64,000 bases of DNA from Bradyrhizobium sp. CCBAU 53351 (GTDB taxonomy: Bacteria; Pseudomonadota; Alphaproteobacteria; Rhizobiales; Xanthobacteraceae), in contig NZ_CP030059.1 in the NCBI RefSeq assembly GCF_015291745.1, positions 1-64,000 of the forward strand. Reading direction: 5' to 3'. Below, in pieces: positions 38,098 to 46,686 of the stretch. The notes below the pieces were generated by a model. The model was not told where the DNA came from. It did no database searches and worked only from the letters and a program-made list of their open reading frames with translations. The translations under genes and the position numbers were made by a program. Every line of letters starts with the position of its first letter. The stretch's first letter is position 1.

Positions 38098-38195
38098 CGT
38101 CATTCCGGGGCACGCGCGATGCGCGTGAGCCCGGAATCCAGAGGTTTTGGCGCGAAATTCCGGGCTCGTCCGCTTTGCGGGTCCCCGCAATGACG
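38098..38195. repeat. Composite REP-like element, family B, before miaB
   Basis: Outer arms CGTCATTCCGGGG (38098-38110) and CCCCGCAATGACG (38183-38195) pair at 12 of 13 positions. Inside are smaller hairpins, including GCACGCGCGATGCGCGTG. It separates the HAD gene from miaB. Confidence 0.7.
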
Positions 38196-38274
38196 GTCAG
38201 CGGCTCCATTCGCTGGCTTTTCGCCGCTCCAGCCTCTATTTGAAGGCCGTCCTCCACCGCCATTTTCGGGTTCC

Positions 38275-39669
38275 ATGACGCCGCCGCGCAAGCTGCACAT
38301 CAAATCATATGGCTGCCAGATGAACGTCTACGATGCCCAGCGCATGGTGGACACGCTGGCTCCGGAGGGATTCGTGGAGACGGCGAACGCCGAGGAGGCC
38401 GACCTCGTCATCCTCAACACCTGCCATATCCGCGAGAAGGCCTCCGAGAAGGTCTATTCCGAGCTCGGCCGGCTGCGCGTCGCCAAGGACGAGGCCGCGC
38501 GCGGGGGACGCGCGATGCAGATCGCCGTTGCCGGCTGCGTGGCGCAGGCCGAGGGCGAGGAGATCGTGCGCCGCGCGCCTGCCGTGGATGTCGTGGTGGG
38601 ACCGCAGAGCTATCATCATCTGCCGGAGCTCCTAAAGCGCGCCGGCAACGAAGGCCGCGCGATCGAGACCGAATTCCCGGCGCAGGACAAGTTCGGCTTC
38701 CTGGCCCAGCCAAAACCCGACGCGATCCGCGCGCGCGGCATTTCCGCGTTCGTCACGGTTCAGGAGGGCTGCGACAAGTTTTGTACGTTCTGCGTCGTGC
38801 CGTACACGCGGGGTTCGGAAGTGTCACGCCCCGTCGCAAAGATCGTCGACGACGTGAAGCGGCTTGCCGGCAACGGCGTACGCGAGCTCACGCTGATCGG
38901 GCAGAACGTCAACGCCTATCACGGCGAGGGGCCCGACGGAAAAACCTGGCCGCTCGGCCGATTGCTCGAACATCTGGCGACGATCCCCGGCATCGCGCGG
39001 CTGCGCTATTCGACCAGCCATCCCCGCGACGTCGACGACAGCCTGATCGCAGCCCATCGCGATCTCGGTGCCCTGATGCCGTTCGTGCACCTGCCGGTGC
39101 AGTCGGGCTCGGACCGCATTCTGGCGGCCATGAACCGCAAACATACCGCCGATGATTACCGGCGGGTCATCGACCGTTTCCGCTCCGCGCGCCAAGACAT
39201 TGCTTTTTCATCAGATTTTATCGTCGGCTTCCCCGGCGAGAGCGAGCAAGATTTTCTCGCCACCCTCGCGCTTGTCACGCAAATCGGCTACGCTGCGGCG
39301 TATTCGTTCAAATACTCCGCCCGGCCGGGAACGCCGGCCGCGGATATGCAGGAGACGGTATCCCCCGCCGAGATGGACCAGCGATTGGAGCGGCTCCAGG
39401 AACTGATCGACAGCCAGCAATCGGCCTTCAACAAGGCTGCGATTGGCTCAACGGTCGACGTTCTGTTCGAACGCCCGGCGCGCAAAGACGGCCAGATCGT
39501 CGGCCGCACCGCATTCCTTCAGCCCGCTCACGTGATGGCCTCGCCCGACATCATCGGGCAGATCCTGCCTGTCAGAATCGACAGCCTCGAGCGCTACAGC
39601 TTTCTCGGCGAGCTCGCGATGCCGCGTGGCGCGCGCGAGCCCGTTTTATCGCAAGCCACTGGAGCCTGA
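38275..39669 (+). CDS. miaB: tRNA-2-methylthio-N6-dimethylallyladenosine synthase
   Basis: MiaB is a radical-SAM methylthiotransferase that modifies i6A37 of tRNAs. The 464-residue protein has the N-terminal auxiliary cluster cysteines (C14 in YGCQMN and later ones in LNTCHIR and VAGCVAQ), the radical-SAM motif CDKFCTFC at residues 166-173, and a C-terminal TRAM region. The ATG at 38275 begins [17 protein letters not shown]. The phoH-ybeY-corC-lnt genes follow closely, a conserved alphaproteobacterial cluster. Confidence 0.96.
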   Translation: MTPPRKLHIKSYGCQMNVYDAQRMVDTLAPEGFVETANAEEADLVILNTCHIREKASEKVYSELGRLRVAKDEAARGGRAMQIAVAGCVAQAEGEEIVRRAPAVDVVVGPQSYHHLPELLKRAGNEGRAIETEFPAQDKFGFLAQPKPDAIRARGISAFVTVQEGCDKFCTFCVVPYTRGSEVSRPVAKIVDDVKRLAGNGVRELTLIGQNVNAYHGEGPDGKTWPLGRLLEHLATIPGIARLRYSTSHPRDVDDSLIAAHRDLGALMPFVHLPVQSGSDRILAAMNRKHTADDYRRVIDRFRSARQDIAFSSDFIVGFPGESEQDFLATLALVTQIGYAAAYSFKYSARPGTPAADMQETVSPAEMDQRLERLQELIDSQQSAFNKAAIGSTVDVLFERPARKDGQIVGRTAFLQPAHVMASPDIIGQILPVRIDSLERYSFLGELAMPRGAREPVLSQATGA

Positions 39670-39673
39670 ACCC

Positions 39674-40726
39674 TTGCCCAAAAGCGCATCGGATTCGTCT
39701 TCGTTCGCTCCCCGCAAATTTGACCGCGACATGCAAGTTCCGCCCGAGACCCAGGTCGTCATCGACTTCGACGACAATCGCGCCGCTTCGGCCCTGGTTG
39801 GCCCCTACGGCCAGCATTTGGCCCAGGTCGAGCGGCGGCTTGGCGTGGTCGTCGATTCCAAGGGCAACCACATCACAATCGGCGGCACGCGCGACGGCTG
39901 CGACGCCGCTCGCCGCGTGCTCGAGATGCTCTACGCGCAAGCCGTGAAGGGACAGGATCTCGACCAGGGCGAGGTCGAAGGCGCGATCCGCGCCGTGATC
40001 GCCCAGGGCTCGCTGTTCGAGTTCGATGCCAAATCGACCAAATCGGCGTTCGACAGCATCAACCTGCGCAAGCGCCCGGTGCGCGCGCGCACCGCCGCGC
40101 AGGACTCCTACATCCGCGCGCTGAAGCGCCACGAGCTGGTTTTCGGCATCGGCCCGGCCGGCACCGGCAAGACCTGGCTCGCGGTCGCCCATGCCGCGCA
40201 GCTGTTCGAGCGCAAGGAGGTCGACAAGATCATCCTGTCGCGCCCGGCGGTGGAAGCCGGCGAGCGGCTCGGCTTCCTGCCCGGCGATCTCCGCGAGAAG
40301 GTGGATCCTTATCTTCGCCCGATCTACGACGCGCTCTACGACCTCATGGATGCGCGCATCGTCGAGCGCGCGCTGCAGACCGGCGAGATCGAGATCGCGC
40401 CGCTCGCCTTCATGCGCGGCCGCACCCTCACCAACGCCGCCATCATCCTGGACGAGGCGCAGAACACCACCTCGATGCAGATGAAGATGTTCCTGACCCG
40501 TCTGGGCGAGAACAGCCGCATGATCGTGACGGGCGATCCCTCGCAGATCGACCTGCCGAACGGCCAGACCTCGGGCCTCGCCGAAGCGACCCGGCTCCTG
40601 GGTGGCGTCGAGGGCATTGCCCAAGTTCATTTCAAAGCCGAGGACGTGATCCGCCACGAACTCGTGGCGCGGATCGTTGCCGCCTACGAAGGTTCGCCGC
40701 AGCGGCCGGCCACCGGCCAATCCTGA
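39674..40726 (+). CDS. phoH: PhoH family ATPase (YbeZ)
   Basis: The 350-residue protein is a PhoH/YbeZ ATPase: an N-terminal KH-like region, then the P-loop GIGPAGTGKTWLAVA, LSRPAVEAGERLGFLPGDLREK, the Walker B ILDEAQNTT, and TGDPSQIDLP. YbeZ works with YbeY in rRNA maturation and RNA quality control. The start is best placed at TTG 39674, where GGAG lies nine bases upstream at 39661-39664; an ATG at 39626 inside miaB would add sixteen residues. It is the second gene of the miaB-phoH-ybeY-corC-lnt run. Confidence 0.92.
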   Translation: MPKSASDSSSFAPRKFDRDMQVPPETQVVIDFDDNRAASALVGPYGQHLAQVERRLGVVVDSKGNHITIGGTRDGCDAARRVLEMLYAQAVKGQDLDQGEVEGAIRAVIAQGSLFEFDAKSTKSAFDSINLRKRPVRARTAAQDSYIRALKRHELVFGIGPAGTGKTWLAVAHAAQLFERKEVDKIILSRPAVEAGERLGFLPGDLREKVDPYLRPIYDALYDLMDARIVERALQTGEIEIAPLAFMRGRTLTNAAIILDEAQNTTSMQMKMFLTRLGENSRMIVTGDPSQIDLPNGQTSGLAEATRLLGGVEGIAQVHFKAEDVIRHELVARIVAAYEGSPQRPATGQS

Positions 40727-40787
40727 CGAGGCAACAGCTGGACCCCGGAGGGCGCGGACACGGCGCCTGTTCGTCCCAGACAACACA

Positions 40788-41297
40788 ATGTCCCATCCCA
40801 ACCTTCCCATGACCGAAGTCCTCGTCGTCGCCGATTGCTGGCAGCGCGAGCCCGATTCCGAAGCCGTGATCCAGCGCGCGGTGGCGGCTGCCGCCGAGAG
40901 CGTCGACGACGACGTTGCCGACGCCGAAGTGGCCGTGATGCTGACCGATGATGCCGGCATCCGCACGCTCAACAGCAACTGGCGGGGCATCGACAAGCCG
41001 ACCAACGTGCTGTCGTTTCCCGCACTTCAGCCTGAGGGTGAGTGGAAGCCGGGTGACGCGCCGCGCATGCTCGGCGATATCGCGATCGCCTACGAGACCA
41101 TGCGGCGCGAGGCGGACGAGGAACAAAAGCCGTTCGACCACCATTTGAGCCATCTCGCGGTGCATGGTTTCCTGCACCTGATCGGCTACGATCACGAGAA
41201 CGACGGCGACGCCGAGGAGATGGAAGCGCTGGAGACGCAGATCCTGGCTCAGCTTGGAATTCCCGATCCCTATGCAGACCGCGCAGGGACGCACTGA
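40788..41297 (+). CDS. ybeY: Endoribonuclease YbeY, rRNA maturation factor
   Basis: YbeY is a zinc endoribonuclease involved in 16S rRNA 3' maturation and ribosome quality control. The 169-residue product has the conserved HGFLHLIGYDH motif with H126, H130 and H136 as metal ligands, preceded by LNSNWRGIDKPTNVLSFP. ATG 40788 is chosen; ATG 40809 (MTEVLVVADCW) is close and cannot be excluded. It follows phoH by 61 bp and is followed at once by corC. Confidence 0.93.
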   Translation: MSHPNLPMTEVLVVADCWQREPDSEAVIQRAVAAAAESVDDDVADAEVAVMLTDDAGIRTLNSNWRGIDKPTNVLSFPALQPEGEWKPGDAPRMLGDIAIAYETMRREADEEQKPFDHHLSHLAVHGFLHLIGYDHENDGDAEEMEALETQILAQLGIPDPYADRAGTH

Positions 41298-41298
41298 G

Positions 41299-42417
41299 AT
41301 GCCTGACTCCGACCCTATCCAGGACAACCCGCGCAACACGGCCAATCTGCCGGCCGTGGTGACGCAAGGCGAGGTGATGCGCCCGACCGCCGACGGCTGG
41401 CTGTTGCGCGCCATCCGCACGCTGTTCGGCTGGAAGGCGGGATCGGTGCGCGACGACCTCCAGGTCGTGCTCGATGCGACGACGCCCGGCGATTCCGGCT
41501 TCTCGGCGGTCGAGCGCACCATGCTGCGCAACATCCTTGGCCTGCACGAGCGGCGCATCGCCGACGTCATGGTGCATCGCGCCGACGTCGTCGCGGTGAA
41601 GCGCGACATCCCGCTCGGCGAATTGATGGACCGCTTCGAGAGCGCCGGCCATTCGCGCCTCGTGGTCTACAACGAGACGCTCGACGATCCCGTCGGCATC
41701 GTCCACATCCGCGACCTGCTCGCCTTCATGACCGCGCGTGCCCGCGTGTCGGAGGCCACCAAGACCAAGCGCAAGAAGCCGCTGCCGGCCGGGCTCGACC
41801 TGCGCGCCGTCGATCTCGCGCTGCCGCTCGAGGACGCACGGATCATCCGCAAGCTGCTCTACGTGCCGCCGTCGATGCGGGCGATCGACCTGCTCGCGCA
41901 GATGCAGGCCACGCGCATTCACCTCGCGCTGGTGGTCGACGAATATGGCGGCAGCGACGGGCTGGTTTCGCTCGAGGACATCGTCGAGCAGATCGTCGGC
42001 GAGATCGACGACGAGCACGACAGCGACGAGCCGCCGTCGATCGTGCGCCTGCCCGACAACGCCTTCATCGCCGACGCCCGCGCCAGCCTCGACGACGTCC
42101 GCACGGTGATCGGCGAGGATTTCGTCACCGGCGAAGCCGGCGAGGAGGTGGAGACGCTGGGCGGCTATCTCGTCAGCTTCGTCGGGCGCCTGCCGGTGCG
42201 CGGCGAGGTGATCTCGGGCCCCGGCACTTACGAGGTCGAGGTGCTCGATGCCGATCCGCGCCGCGTCAAGCGGCTGCGCATCTCGACGCGGAAGGAACGT
42301 CCCGCGCCGCGGACCCAGCGCGAGAGAAGCCGCCGCGAGGCCGCACCGGATAGTGGCCAGCCGCCGGCCAACGAAACGCCCAGCCCGCCGCCGAGCGACG
42401 GGACCAGCCAACAGTGA
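41299..42417 (+). CDS. corC: CBS-domain protein of the CorC/TlyC (hemolysin C) family
   Basis: The 372-residue protein has two CBS motifs (DVMVHRADVVAVKRDIPLGELMDRFESAGHSRLVVYNE and a second around residues 190-250 with LALVVDEYGGSDGLVSLEDIVEQIVGEIDDE) and a C-terminal CorC/HlyC transporter-associated domain (GYLVSFVGRLPVRGEV). It lacks the N-terminal membrane DUF21 domain, so it is the cytosolic CorC form, linked in enterobacteria to magnesium and cobalt efflux. The ATG lies two bases after the ybeY stop, and the gene overlaps lnt by four bases. The C-terminal tail is low-complexity and proline-rich. Confidence 0.9.
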   Translation: MPDSDPIQDNPRNTANLPAVVTQGEVMRPTADGWLLRAIRTLFGWKAGSVRDDLQVVLDATTPGDSGFSAVERTMLRNILGLHERRIADVMVHRADVVAVKRDIPLGELMDRFESAGHSRLVVYNETLDDPVGIVHIRDLLAFMTARARVSEATKTKRKKPLPAGLDLRAVDLALPLEDARIIRKLLYVPPSMRAIDLLAQMQATRIHLALVVDEYGGSDGLVSLEDIVEQIVGEIDDEHDSDEPPSIVRLPDNAFIADARASLDDVRTVIGEDFVTGEAGEEVETLGGYLVSFVGRLPVRGEVISGPGTYEVEVLDADPRRVKRLRISTRKERPAPRTQRERSRREAAPDSGQPPANETPSPPPSDGTSQQ

Positions 42418-44027
42418 GTCCGTTTCAGCGACTTCGACAGATCGCGCTTGCCACCATCCTCGCCTGGGGATGGAAGCGCGCCATCATCGCCATGGCGTGC
42501 GGCGCGCTGTCGGTGCTGGCGCTGGCGCCATTCAATGTCTTTCCGATCCTGTTCATCACCTTTCCCGTACTGGTCTGGCTGATCGACGGCGCCGGCGCCG
42601 GCCGATATGGCGGCGTTCCCGCTGCCGCGCTGACCGGCTACTGGTTCGGGCTCGGCTATTTCGTGCCAGGGCTCTACTGGATCGGCTACGCCTTCTTCGT
42701 CGACGCCGATGTGTTCGCCTGGCTGACGCCGTTCGCCGTGCTCGGCCTGCCGGCCTATCTCTCCCTCTTCACGGCCATCGGCTTCGCGCTGGCGCGCCTG
42801 CTCTGGACCAAGAACGCCACGCGCGTACTTGCGCTCGCGGCAAGCCTCACGTTGAGCGAATGGTTGCGCGGCCACGCGCTGACCGGCTTCCCCTGGAACG
42901 CGTTCGGCTACGCGCTGTCCGAGCCGCTGCCGCTGGCGCAGACGGCCTCGCTGGTCGGCCTTTGGGGCATGACGTTCCTGACGGTTGCGATCTTCGCGAG
43001 CCCCGCGACGCTGATCGACCGCACGCCCGATCGCCGCCTGCCATGGCGCGTGCCGGCGGCGGCCATTGCGCTCTTGATTGTCATGAGCATCTTCGGCGCG
43101 ATCCGCCTGTCGCTGCACCCGACCACGATGGTGTCAGGCGCCAAGCTGCGCCTGATGCAGCCGAACCTCCAGCAGGACGCGAAATTCAACTACGCCGCCA
43201 AGCCCGAGGTGATGAAGAAATATTTGGCGCTGTCAGACCGCGCCTCCGGCCCGCAATCGACGGGCGTACGCGATGCCACCATCCTGATCTGGCCGGAATC
43301 CGCCTTTCCGTTCTTCCTGACCCGCGAAGCCGACGCGATGGCGCAAATCGCCGACCTCCTGCCGAAAGGCACCGTGCTGATCACGGGCTCGGTCCGCGCG
43401 CCCGATCTGCCGCGAGGCACGCCGATCACCCGTGCCTATAATTCGATCTACGTGATCGATCACGACGGCAGCGTGCTGGCCGTGTACGACAAGTTGCATC
43501 TGGTGCCGTTTGGAGAATTTCTGCCCTACCAGGGGCTGATGGAGAAGCTCGGCTTCGAGCAACTGACGCGTGTGCGCGGCGGCTTCATTCCCGGCACCGT
43601 GCGGCACGCGCTGCCGGTCCCCGGTGCACCATCCGCACTGCCGCTGATCTGTTATGAAGCCATTTTTCCCGGCGAAGTGGCCGGACGCGACGAACGTCCG
43701 GGCTGGATCGTGAACCTCACCAATGACGGTTGGTTCGGCATCTCGACCGGCCCCTACCAGCATCTGGAGCAGTCGCGAATGCGCGCGATCGAACTGGGAT
43801 TGCCGCTGGTCCGCTCCGCCAATACCGGCATCTCCGCAGTGATCGATCCGGTGGGCCGTACCGTCGCGAGCCTCGGTCTCGGAATCGAAGGCATTTTGGA
43901 TGCAAACCTGCCCGCGGCGATCCCGCCGACCGTCTATGCGCGGGTGGGCGATGCACCTGCGGCCATGTTCGTCGCGCTGGCGGTGATTTTGGCTGTCCGC
44001 CGACGTGTCACCAAGCGGCATGGCTGA
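42414..44027 (+). CDS. lnt: Apolipoprotein N-acyltransferase
   Basis: Lnt adds the third acyl chain to bacterial lipoproteins at the inner membrane. The 537-residue protein has about seven N-terminal membrane helices and a C-terminal carbon-nitrogen hydrolase domain. The catalytic triad can be seen as Glu in ILIWPESAFPF, Lys in VYDKLHLVPFGEFLPYQ and Cys in LICYEAIFPGE. The GTG start overlaps the corC stop (GTGA). Its presence is relevant to the putative lipoproteins between recF and gyrB, but there is no direct linkage. Confidence 0.94.
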   Translation: MSPFQRLRQIALATILAWGWKRAIIAMACGALSVLALAPFNVFPILFITFPVLVWLIDGAGAGRYGGVPAAALTGYWFGLGYFVPGLYWIGYAFFVDADVFAWLTPFAVLGLPAYLSLFTAIGFALARLLWTKNATRVLALAASLTLSEWLRGHALTGFPWNAFGYALSEPLPLAQTASLVGLWGMTFLTVAIFASPATLIDRTPDRRLPWRVPAAAIALLIVMSIFGAIRLSLHPTTMVSGAKLRLMQPNLQQDAKFNYAAKPEVMKKYLALSDRASGPQSTGVRDATILIWPESAFPFFLTREADAMAQIADLLPKGTVLITGSVRAPDLPRGTPITRAYNSIYVIDHDGSVLAVYDKLHLVPFGEFLPYQGLMEKLGFEQLTRVRGGFIPGTVRHALPVPGAPSALPLICYEAIFPGEVAGRDERPGWIVNLTNDGWFGISTGPYQHLEQSRMRAIELGLPLVRSANTGISAVIDPVGRTVASLGLGIEGILDANLPAAIPPTVYARVGDAPAAMFVALAVILAVRRRVTKRHG

Positions 44028-44110
44028 TCGCGCCGTCGCCGCGGAGGTAGCCGGAAACTTTTGACAACCGCGGTCCTACGGTTGACAGACTGCACACGGG
44101 CTCCCCATTC

Positions 44111-44199
44111 TGCACCGGCTGCAAAAGACAGTGGTGCATTGCTAAATTTCTCCGCAATGTTTCCCAATAACAGGGTTTGATTTGACGTTGCTTGCACCT
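44111..44199 (+). promoter_or_regulatory. Repeated TGCACC half-sites upstream of the XRE regulator
   Basis: TGCACC (44111-44116) and the inverted GGTGCA (44133-44138) form a spaced inverted repeat, and another TGCACC occurs at 44194-44199. The 222-bp region also contains TTGACA at two places near 44060 and 44082 that could be -35 elements. The pattern is suggestive of autoregulation only. Confidence 0.35.
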
Positions 44200-44249
44200 G
44201 AGGCACTCCGGTTGATTGCGCTGAAGGTGGTGTTTGGAGGGCTGAGGAA

Positions 44250-44663
44250 ATGTCGAAAGCGCCCAACCCTGTTGACAAATATGTCGGCAGTCGCGTGCGT
44301 ATGCGCCGCATCATGTTGGGCATGAGTCAGGAAAAGCTCGGTGAAGCTTTGGGCCTGACTTTCCAGCAGATTCAGAAGTACGAGAAGGGCACCAACCGGG
44401 TCGGCGCGAGCCGCATCCAGCAGATCGCCGAGATTCTGCAGGTGCCGGTGTCATTCCTGTTCGAGGGCGGTCCGAGCGGCGTGCCTGGGCCGGATGGCTT
44501 CGCTGAAGGCGCCTCACCCTCTTACGTATCGGATTTTCTCGCGACCTCCGAAGGCCTGGCCCTGACCAAGGCGTTCACGCGAATCACCGATTCGAAGATG
44601 CGCCGCTCGATCGTCGATCTCGTCGAGCAGATTGCGGCTCGCGAAGGTCCCGACAAGCGCTGA
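44250..44663 (+). CDS. XRE-family helix-turn-helix regulator (PraR/PhrR-like)
   Basis: The 137-residue regulator begins with a Cro/C1-type HTH: VGSRVRMRRIMLGMSQEKLGEALGL, then TFQQIQKYEKGTNRVGASRIQQIAEIL. The C-terminal part (YVSDFLATSEGLALTKAFTRI) is conserved in rhizobial PraR/PhrR proteins, which act in attachment, quorum sensing and acid or stress response. It follows lnt, its usual alphaproteobacterial neighbour. The ATG at 44250 is preceded by a GAGGGCTGAGGAA ribosome binding site. Repeats in its leader may be its own operator. Confidence 0.85.
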   Translation: MSKAPNPVDKYVGSRVRMRRIMLGMSQEKLGEALGLTFQQIQKYEKGTNRVGASRIQQIAEILQVPVSFLFEGGPSGVPGPDGFAEGASPSYVSDFLATSEGLALTKAFTRITDSKMRRSIVDLVEQIAAREGPDKR

Positions 44664-44779
44664 CGCGCCGCCTCAATGGCGAATTGAGACCGCGTCAAAT
44701 CTGGCCTATGTCGTCATTTGTGGCCGCGCCTTGGCGTGCGTCCGCTTCGATGATGCGATTCAAAGGCAAAGATGCGCCC

Positions 44780-45907
44780 ATGACCGGCTCCAATTGGTTC
44801 GATACTCAAACTATTCTCGATGGCATCCGCCGCTGGGTGGAGATCGAGACACCGACGGAAGCGCCTGAACAGGTCAACGAGCTGATCTCCGTGGTCGCGG
44901 AGCAATATCGCGATTGGCCCGTCACGCTCGAGCGCGTCGCCGGCACCGATGGCTGCGGTGATCATCTCCTGGCGCGCTCGAATTGGGGCCAGGACCAGCC
45001 CGGCATCCTGGTGTTGAGCCACCTCGACACCGTCCATCCCATGGGATTCATCGAGCGCCTGCCGTTCAAGGTCGAAGGCGACATCGCCTACGGTCCCGGC
45101 ATCTACGACATGAAGGGCGGCGCCTACATCGCCCATCACGCGTTTGGCGCGCTGTGTGCGACAGCCGATCGCTCGCCGCTCGGCATCACGCATCTGTTCA
45201 CCTCCGACGAGGAGATCGGCAGCCCGACCTCGCGCGCGCTCATCGAGCGGGAAGGACGCAAGGCCAAATACGTGCTGGTGACGGAGCCGGCGCGGGACGG
45301 CGGCAAGATCGTCACGGGGCGCAAGGGCGTCGGACGCTTCCGCGTGTCCATCAAGGGCGTGCCGGCGCATGCCGGCTCGCGGCCCGAAGACGGCCGCAGC
45401 GCCGTCCGCGAGCTCGCCAACGTCATCCTGGCGCTGGAAGGGATGAACGACCTCGCGCGTGGCGTCTCCGTCAATGTCGGCGTGGTGCGCGGCGGCACGC
45501 GCCCCAACGTCACGCCTGAAGACGCCTATGCCGAAGTCGATCTGCGCGTTGTGAGCCTCAAGGACGCAGACGAGTTCGTCGGCAGGATTCTCGCTCTGAC
45601 CTCGAGGACCGACGGCGTCACCGTCACCGTCACGGGCGAGCTCAACCGCCCGCCTTACGAGAAAAGCAATGCAGGCGCCTCGCTGTACGAGCATGCGAAG
45701 ACGCTCGCCGGCGAGATCGGCTTCGAGCTGATCGACACCCACACCGGCGGCGGCTCGGACGGCAATTTCACCGCCCCGCATACCGCGACGCTCGACGGGC
45801 TCGGCGTCGACGGCAAGGGCGCGCACACCCATTATGAGCAGCTCTATGTCTCCTCGCTCGCGCCGCGCGCGCGGCTGCTCCATCGCCTGTATCAGACGCT
45901 GCGATGA
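44780..45907 (+). CDS. M20 family metallopeptidase (carboxypeptidase G2-like)
   Basis: This 375-residue protein is an M20 zinc peptidase with metal ligands in LSHLDTVHP, GPGIYDMKGG and TSDEEIGS, and a central dimerisation domain (IKGVPAHAGSRPEDGRSAVREL). It is most like glutamate carboxypeptidases (CPG2 type) that release Glu from folate or peptides; the substrate is unknown. ATG 44780 is favoured; upstream ATG codons at 44753 and 44684 would add poorly conserved residues. It overlaps trmB by four bases. In many Rhizobiales this slot between the XRE gene and trmB holds metK. Confidence 0.87.
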   Translation: MTGSNWFDTQTILDGIRRWVEIETPTEAPEQVNELISVVAEQYRDWPVTLERVAGTDGCGDHLLARSNWGQDQPGILVLSHLDTVHPMGFIERLPFKVEGDIAYGPGIYDMKGGAYIAHHAFGALCATADRSPLGITHLFTSDEEIGSPTSRALIEREGRKAKYVLVTEPARDGGKIVTGRKGVGRFRVSIKGVPAHAGSRPEDGRSAVRELANVILALEGMNDLARGVSVNVGVVRGGTRPNVTPEDAYAEVDLRVVSLKDADEFVGRILALTSRTDGVTVTVTGELNRPPYEKSNAGASLYEHAKTLAGEIGFELIDTHTGGGSDGNFTAPHTATLDGLGVDGKGAHTHYEQLYVSSLAPRARLLHRLYQTLR

Positions 45908-46614
45908 GCGAGCGCAGATCAGACCCCGATCGCGAGGACAGCGAGCGCGCCTTCTTTGGGCGCCGCAAGGGCCACAAGCTCAGACAGCACCAGGCCGAGC
46001 TGGTCGATCACCTGCTGCCGCATCTAGCGCTCGACATCCAAAGTGAGACGCCGGCAGACGCAAGCGAGATCTTTGGCCCCGAGACCGAAGATGTGCGGCT
46101 CGAGATCGGCTTCGGCGGCGGTGAGCATCTCGCGGCCGAGGCACAGAAATTCCCCACGACCGGCCTCATCGGCTGCGAGCCCTATGTCAACGGCATGGCG
46201 AAGATCCTCGCGCAGATCGAGGCCGCCAATATCGGCAACATCCGCCTGTTCGCGGGCGATGCCGCCGAGCTGCTGGCCTGGCTGCCCAAGGCATCGCTGT
46301 CGCGGATCGACCTGATCCATCCCGACCCCTGGCCGAAACGGCGGCACTGGAAACGGCGCTTCGTCCAGGACAGGACGATCGCCGCGATGGCGCGCGTGCT
46401 CAGGAGCGGCGGCGAATTCCGCTTCGTCTGCGATATCGACGATTACTGCGCCTGGACGCTGTCGCACCTTGCGCGTTCACAGGACTTCGTCTGGCTTGCC
46501 GAACGCGCCGACGATTTCAGGCAGCCATGGGCGGGCTACACCATGACGCGCTACGGCCGCAAGGCCGCGCGCGAAGGACGCAAGGCGGCTTATTTGCGGT
46601 TCAGGCGGGTGTAG
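45904..46614 (+). CDS. trmB: tRNA (guanine-N7)-methyltransferase
   Basis: TrmB methylates G46 of the tRNA variable loop. The 236-residue Rossmann-fold enzyme has the SAM site DVRLEIGFGGGEHL, GCEPYVNGMAKIL, the catalytic-region motif LIHPDPWPKRRHWKRRF and YTMTRYGRKAAREGR at the C-terminus. Its ATG overlaps the peptidase stop codon (ATGA), so translation is probably coupled. A small REP-like palindrome follows at 46640. Confidence 0.94.
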   Translation: MSERRSDPDREDSERAFFGRRKGHKLRQHQAELVDHLLPHLALDIQSETPADASEIFGPETEDVRLEIGFGGGEHLAAEAQKFPTTGLIGCEPYVNGMAKILAQIEAANIGNIRLFAGDAAELLAWLPKASLSRIDLIHPDPWPKRRHWKRRFVQDRTIAAMARVLRSGGEFRFVCDIDDYCAWTLSHLARSQDFVWLAERADDFRQPWAGYTMTRYGRKAAREGRKAAYLRFRRV

Positions 46615-46639
46615 ACTTTTCGCGCGGTACTTCCGCTGT

Positions 46640-46670
46640 CGTCATGCCCGGGCTTGTCCCGGCCATGACG
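46640..46670. repeat. Short REP-like palindrome after trmB
   Basis: CGTCATGCCCGGG (46640-46652) and CCCGGCCATGACG (46658-46670) pair at 12 of 13 positions around CTTGT. It lies between the convergent trmB and DUF2336 genes and could end both transcripts, although no T-tract is present. Confidence 0.65.
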
Positions 46671-46686
46671 AAGACTGTTCGGAATC

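Noticed and set aside
38098..38195. Family B palindrome as a structured RNA gene
   Set aside because: The same element recurs with different loops between other genes, so it is a dispersed repeat rather than a specific RNA.
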